A program made the translations under genes and the position numbers. Under the pieces are notes generated by a model. That model had not been told where the DNA came from. It worked only from the letters and a program-made list of their open reading frames with translations, and searched no databases. 7,601 bases of DNA, taken from assembly GCA_021845835.1 (NCBI GenBank), contig JAJZVE010000208.1, forward strand, positions 1 through 7,601. Direction: 5' to 3'. Below, piece by piece: positions 6,246 to 7,601 of this stretch; position 1 is the first letter of the stretch, and each line of letters starts with the position of its first letter. This stretch comes from Pseudomonadota bacterium. Lineage in GTDB: Bacteria > Pseudomonadota > Alphaproteobacteria > Acetobacterales > Acetobacteraceae.

Positions 6246-6406
6246 GCTTCCAGGCCGGTCTTCTGACTGAGGTTCATCCCATCCGAACGCCTTCCCGGCG
6301 CCGCCAGTGGCACGTGTCCGGATGGTCCCCATCACAGCGTTGGGTACGTGGCGGAATCGCACCGCCTTCCCGATTCTCCCAGGGGTGCGCCCTGGGCACC
6401 TGAAGC
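6246..6406 (-). ncRNA. Cobalamin riboswitch upstream of bluB
   Basis: On the minus strand the conserved cobalamin aptamer elements occur in order. GGTGCC (6395-6400) starts the 5' side. GGTGCGATTCCGCC (6350-6363) is the G-G-T-G-x-x-A-T-T-C-C region, and GCTGTGAT (6331-6338) follows. GCCACTGG (around 6304-6311) and GGGAAGGC (6289-6296) come next, then GATGAACC (6271-6278), and finally the B12 box AGTCAGAAGACC (6257-6268). The ends can pair as stem P1: GCTTC-AGG (6399-6406) with CCT-G-GAAGC (6246-6254), one bulged G. It lies 56 bp before the bluB start. Binding of adenosylcobalamin or another cobalamin should reduce BluB synthesis. Confidence 0.95.
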
Positions 6407-6599
6407 GCGCATAGCTTGCACGGAATACGCCGGGTGATCCAGTCCGGGGGGCGGGGTTGCGCGTGGCACGATCCACCGCCGATGGGGCAGCGGATCGGAC
6501 CTGCCGATACGCGCCTTGCCGGCATGGCGGTTTCGGCGTAGCTGCCGGCCTCGCGCAACGCGGCAACGCCCGCCGGCGAAGCAACGGAGGAAACCATTC
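6407..6599. other. Divergent intergenic region between the riboswitch and the SDR
   Basis: This stretch must hold the promoter of the minus-strand bluB transcript and probably that of the plus-strand SDR. I see no convincing -35/-10 pair for either direction; CTATGC at about 6409-6414 on the minus strand is a poor -10 candidate with no matching -35. A 7-bp inverted repeat (6518-6524 with 6543-6549, 18-nt loop) is present but may be chance in such GC-rich DNA. No coding frame here resembles a known protein. Confidence 0.5.
6586..6590 (+). promoter_or_regulatory. Strong Shine-Dalgarno upstream of the SDR leader ORF
   Basis: GGAGG is 9 nt before an ATG at 6600 but 29 nt before the SDR ATG at 6620, so it appears to serve the tiny upstream ORF rather than the SDR directly. 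Confidence 0.7.
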
Positions 6600-6620
6600 A
6601 TGTCAGCAACGGTGCATTGA
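6600..6620 (+). CDS. Possible six-codon leader ORF coupled to the SDR
   Basis: ATG at 6600 opens a six-codon frame (M-S-A-T-V-H) ending in TGA at 6618-6620. Its last base is the first base of the SDR ATG (TGATG). The only good ribosome binding site in the region is placed for this ATG, so ribosomes could terminate and re-initiate on the SDR. The peptide has no recognised function and its codons are not those of a known attenuator such as a run of one amino acid. A lost base joining it in frame to the SDR is the main alternative. Confidence 0.45.
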   Translation: MSATVH

Positions 6621-7345
6621 TGACCCCGTTCCAGTTGACCGGCCGACGCATCCTGATCACCGGCGGCGCCAGCGGCATCGGCGCCGCCACGGCGCGGCTG
6701 TGCGCGCAACTCGGGGCGACGCCGGTGATTGCCGACCGCCAGGACGCAGAGCCGGTGCTGGCCGACATCGCCGCAGCCGGCGGACAGGCCGAGGCGCTCG
6801 CCTGCGACGTGACCGACCGCGCGCAGGTGGACCGCGCGGTTGCCGCCGCGGGGCGGATCGATGGGCTGGTGGCGTGCTCGGCGATCTGCCCGTGGGATGA
6901 CTGGAACGCGCCCGACTGGGACGACATCTTCGTGCGCACCAACGACGTGAACGTGCGCGGCACGCTGCTGTGCGTGCGCGCCGTACTGCCGGACATGATG
7001 GCGCGGCGCGACGGGCGGATCGTGCTGATCGGCTCGGTGGCGGGGCAGATGGGCGGGCTGCTGTCCGGCCCGCACTACGTCGCCTCCAAGGGCGCGATCA
7101 ACTCGCTGGTGAAGTGGCTCGCCCGCCGTGGCGCGCCGCACAACGTGCTGGTCAACGGCATCGCCCCCGGCGTCACGCGCACGCCGATGACGGTGGGCCA
7201 GAACGCCAACCTGGCCGCGATCCCGATGGGACGGCTGGCGACCGCCGAGGAGATCGCGGCGCCGATCGCCTTCCTGCTCTCGCCCGCCGCCAGCTATGTC
7301 TGCGGGCTGATGCTGGACGTGAACGGTGGCACCTGGATGGGCTGA
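6620..7345 (+). CDS. Short-chain dehydrogenase/reductase (SDR), 241 aa
   Basis: A classical SDR, about 240-250 aa, with a Rossmann fold. The cofactor loop TGGASGIG is at residues 14-21, and Asp39 after the second strand suggests NAD(H) preference. The catalytic set is Asn111 (DVNVRG), Ser139 (IGSVAG), Tyr153 and Lys157 (YVASKG). The C-terminus GLMLDVNGGTWMG is the usual oligomer interface. The usual NNAG motif after strand 4 is replaced by ACSAI (85-89), which is uncommon. The substrate cannot be told from sequence; 3-oxoacyl-ACP reductase-like or sugar/alcohol dehydrogenase activities are all possible. ATG at 6620 is used here; a TTG directly before it is the only other in-frame option and has no better ribosome binding site. 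The gene converges on another SDR with only 9 bp between stop codons, and neighbours no other gene on its strand. Confidence 0.94.
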   Translation: MTPFQLTGRRILITGGASGIGAATARLCAQLGATPVIADRQDAEPVLADIAAAGGQAEALACDVTDRAQVDRAVAAAGRIDGLVACSAICPWDDWNAPDWDDIFVRTNDVNVRGTLLCVRAVLPDMMARRDGRIVLIGSVAGQMGGLLSGPHYVASKGAINSLVKWLARRGAPHNVLVNGIAPGVTRTPMTVGQNANLAAIPMGRLATAEEIAAPIAFLLSPAASYVCGLMLDVNGGTWMG

Positions 7346-7354
7346 CCGCCGCCG

Positions 7355-7601
7355 TCAGGCGCCGCCGCGCAGCCCGCCATAGGCCGCCCAGCCGACGCCG
7401 CACAGGAAGCCGGCGTCCACCGGCAGGTTGACGCCGGTGACGGCGCTGGCGCCGTCGCCGAGCAGCCAGGCGGCGGCGCGGCCGATCTCATCCGGTTCGA
7501 CCAGCCGCCGCAGCGCCGCCAGCTCGGTCAGGCGCTGCGCGTCCATCACGCCCGCGTCGAAGCCGCGCTGCAGCGCCGGCGTGCGGGTGAAGCCGGGCGA
7601 C
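7355..7601 (-). CDS. Short-chain dehydrogenase/reductase, C-terminal part only
   Basis: The frame enters from the right edge and ends in TGA at 7355-7357; 81 residues are visible. It opens with SPGFTRTPAL, the P-G-x-x-x-T-P segment that follows the active site in SDRs. ALRRLVEPDEIGRAAAWLLGDGASAVTGVNLPVDAGF then gives the standard C-terminal helix and dimer or tetramer strand. The catalytic Tyr/Lys and cofactor loop lie outside the window, so cofactor and activity cannot be judged. It is not a close copy of the convergent SDR: the C-terminal sequences differ (VDAGFLCGVG versus VNGGTWMG), so a recent inverted duplication is unlikely. The two genes may still belong to one catabolic neighbourhood. 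Confidence 0.9.
   Translation of the reverse strand, partial: SPGFTRTPALQRGFDAGVMDAQRLTELAALRRLVEPDEIGRAAAWLLGDGASAVTGVNLPVDAGFLCGVGWAAYGGLRGGA

Noticed and set aside
6191..6313. BluB extended upstream by 41 residues
   Set aside because: The extension would be translated from the riboswitch and has no BluB similarity; the ATG at 6190 has a ribosome site and matches family length.
6518..6549. 7-bp inverted repeat as a terminator or operator
   Set aside because: An 18-nt loop and very GC-rich arms make it unremarkable by chance; no T-run and no link to a gene end.
6332..7141. A 269-codon minus-strand open frame across the SDR
   Set aside because: It is the antisense shadow of the SDR and runs through part of the riboswitch; composition is not protein-like.
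1..7601. CRISPR array, tRNA or rRNA genes, insertion sequences
   Set aside because: No regularly spaced repeats, no tRNA-like T-arm pattern, and no transposase-like protein or terminal inverted repeats were seen on either strand.

Overview
The window is very GC-rich with dense, short-gapped genes. Its gene content (a Pqi-type MCE system, BluB with a cobalamin riboswitch, a BrnT/BrnA pair, HMA_2 and DUF5132 proteins) fits an aerobic alphaproteobacterium. A member of the Rhodospirillales/Acetobacteraceae is plausible, but that placement is inference from composition and content only; no rRNA or other phylogenetic marker is present.

Left part (1-1159): a 5'-truncated plus-strand gene with an N-terminal HMA_2-like domain converges on, and overlaps by about 89 bp, a minus-strand gene for a second HMA_2-like protein. 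Upstream of the latter, on the same strand, is a small DUF5132-type membrane protein. None of the three shows a CxxC metal site, so a metal role is not demonstrated.

Middle (1236-1832): a type II toxin-antitoxin pair, brnT then brnA, overlapping by 50 nt. It is preceded by a distinctly AT-rich control region holding a 30-bp-spaced direct repeat and small inverted repeats.

Centre (1833-5373): pqiA-pqiB-pqiC on the minus strand, joined by ATGA stop/start overlaps. It encodes an inner-membrane PqiA with two zinc ribbons, a three-MCE-domain PqiB, and the PqiC outer-membrane lipoprotein. Together they should form a trans-envelope lipid-transport bridge.

Right-centre (5447-6406): bluB (5,6-dimethylbenzimidazole synthase) under a clear minus-strand cobalamin riboswitch, followed by a strong GC hairpin before pqiA. 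B12 sufficiency should switch off synthesis of the lower ligand, and the hairpin may insulate or attenuate expression into pqiABC.

Right end (6600-7601): a complete plus-strand short-chain dehydrogenase/reductase (SDR), preceded by a possible six-codon leader ORF that overlaps its start codon. It converges on the C-terminal part of a second SDR on the minus strand that runs off the window.

Most of the window belongs to known families. The least explained items are the HMA_2/DUF5132/HMA_2 cluster, the repeat architecture in front of brnT, and the SDR leader ORF. I found no convincing evidence for a wholly new system.
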